DNA of 7,079 nt from an uncultured Dehalococcoidia bacterium. GTDB lineage: Bacteria; Chloroflexota; Dehalococcoidia; Tepidiformales; Tepidiformaceae. Below the pieces are notes generated by a model. That model saw only the letters and a list, made by a program, of their open reading frames with translations, made no database searches and was not told the DNA's origin. The translations under genes were made by a program, and so were the position numbers. This document shows, piece after piece, positions 6,565 to 7,079 of this stretch (positions are counted from its first letter, which is position 1; the number at the start of each line of letters is the position of its first letter). The stretch is taken from assembly GCA_937954195.1 (NCBI GenBank), contig CALFYR010000253.1:1-7079 (forward strand), read 5' to 3'.

Positions 6565-7079
6565 TTGGAAACCTGGGAAACGGAACTTATCGGCAAGGTG
6601 CGGGACCTTGCCCGCGGACCATGGGAAGAGCGAGCGGGTGGATACGACGAGCGCGGCGAATTCCCCCGTGCGAACGTGGACGAGCTCCAGGCGCTGAAGG
6701 TGCCGCAAATGGCGATGAGCCCGGAGAACGGTGGCCTCGGCATTAGCATTGAGGGGCAGATGCGGATCATGGAGGAGGTGGCCTACGGCGATGGCTCGAC
6801 CGCGGTGGCGCTGAACATGCACGCGCTGGTAGCGGGCTTCCTGGAGAGCATGCCCCCATTTCCCCGGCGCAACCAGGTGATCGAAGACATGGGCAAGAAC
6901 GGTGCGCTCATCTGCGGTCCGGGTTCGATCCCGTCGGGCGGATTGGATAACCGGCAGGCGGGATTCCGGTTCGAAGACGATGGCGACTTCGTGGTCGGGC
7001 ACGGCAAGGCGGGTTTCGCGAGCATGAGCGAGGGTGCGAAGTACGCGCTCATCGGCGGGGCGATCGACCGGGGCGAGGG
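6565..7079 (+). CDS. Acyl-CoA dehydrogenase family protein, N-terminal part (3' end outside window)
   Basis: The frame is open to the right edge and gives 171 residues. It contains the N-terminal helical domain and the start of the middle beta domain of the acyl-CoA dehydrogenase fold, a FAD-dependent family. Landmarks are FPRANVDELQALKVPQMAMSPENGGLG (in two parts, about residues 33-59), the EEVAYGDGSTAVALNMH helix (70-86) and FASMSEGAKYALIG (151-164), which corresponds to the usual W-I-S/T-G strand region. The standard TEPxxGSD-type signature is replaced by ICGPGSIPSGG (116-126), so the substrate or reaction may differ from classical beta-oxidation. The start is uncertain. TTG 6565 has GGAG eight bases before it and fits the family's N-terminal length. 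ATG 6514 and GTG 6475 are in frame but would place the predicted promoter or its palindrome inside the gene. Confidence 0.85.
   Translation, partial: METWETELIGKVRDLARGPWEERAGGYDERGEFPRANVDELQALKVPQMAMSPENGGLGISIEGQMRIMEEVAYGDGSTAVALNMHALVAGFLESMPPFPRRNQVIEDMGKNGALICGPGSIPSGGLDNRQAGFRFEDDGDFVVGHGKAGFASMSEGAKYALIGGAIDRGE

Overview
The window is GC-rich (roughly 65-70 percent by eye), densely coded and free of mobile elements. It reads as an ordinary chromosomal stretch of a high-GC bacterium. My best guess is Chloroflexota (Dehalococcoidia-like) or a related high-GC lineage. This rests on a ClpC-type unfoldase, an Asp/Thr-rich lipoprotein, a mix of Shine-Dalgarno and apparently leaderless starts, and an acyl-CoA dehydrogenase-like gene. 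It is an inference; no marker gene settles it, and Actinomycetota remains possible.

Layout, left to right. The 3' end of a clpC-like gene (2-523) closes with a strong hairpin terminator. A gene with a perfect Shine-Dalgarno (667-2271) encodes a membrane-anchored protein with a Thr/Pro linker and a beta-propeller-like body. Next comes a small acidic protein (2374-2973) with three dockerin-like VDGxDFxxWQR motifs and no export signal. A translationally coupled ABC-2 exporter pair follows (ATPase 3034-3954, permease 3951-4706; 4-base overlap). A DNA-3-methyladenine glycosylase I (tag, 4751-5323) sits behind what looks like a leaderless extended -10 promoter with a perfect palindrome just upstream. 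The 327-base gap after tag holds a possible 59-residue ORF (5414-5593) and a perfect hairpin (5600-5623) between convergent genes. On the minus strand lies a lipoprotein gene (5650-6375) with low-complexity Asp-rich coding repeats. Divergent from it, an acyl-CoA dehydrogenase-like gene runs off the right end (from about 6565). Its predicted promoter carries a perfect 16-base inverted repeat between the -35 and -10 hexamers.

How the genes relate. Only the ABC pair is a clear operon. The propeller protein, the dockerin-like protein and the lipoprotein suggest an envelope theme, but nothing here proves they act together. The points most worth a second look are the dockerin-like protein, the two palindrome-bearing promoters (tag and the dehydrogenase), and the absence of the usual TEPxxGSD-type motif from the visible part of the dehydrogenase. 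I did not find a defence system, CRISPR array or other obviously undescribed multi-gene system.
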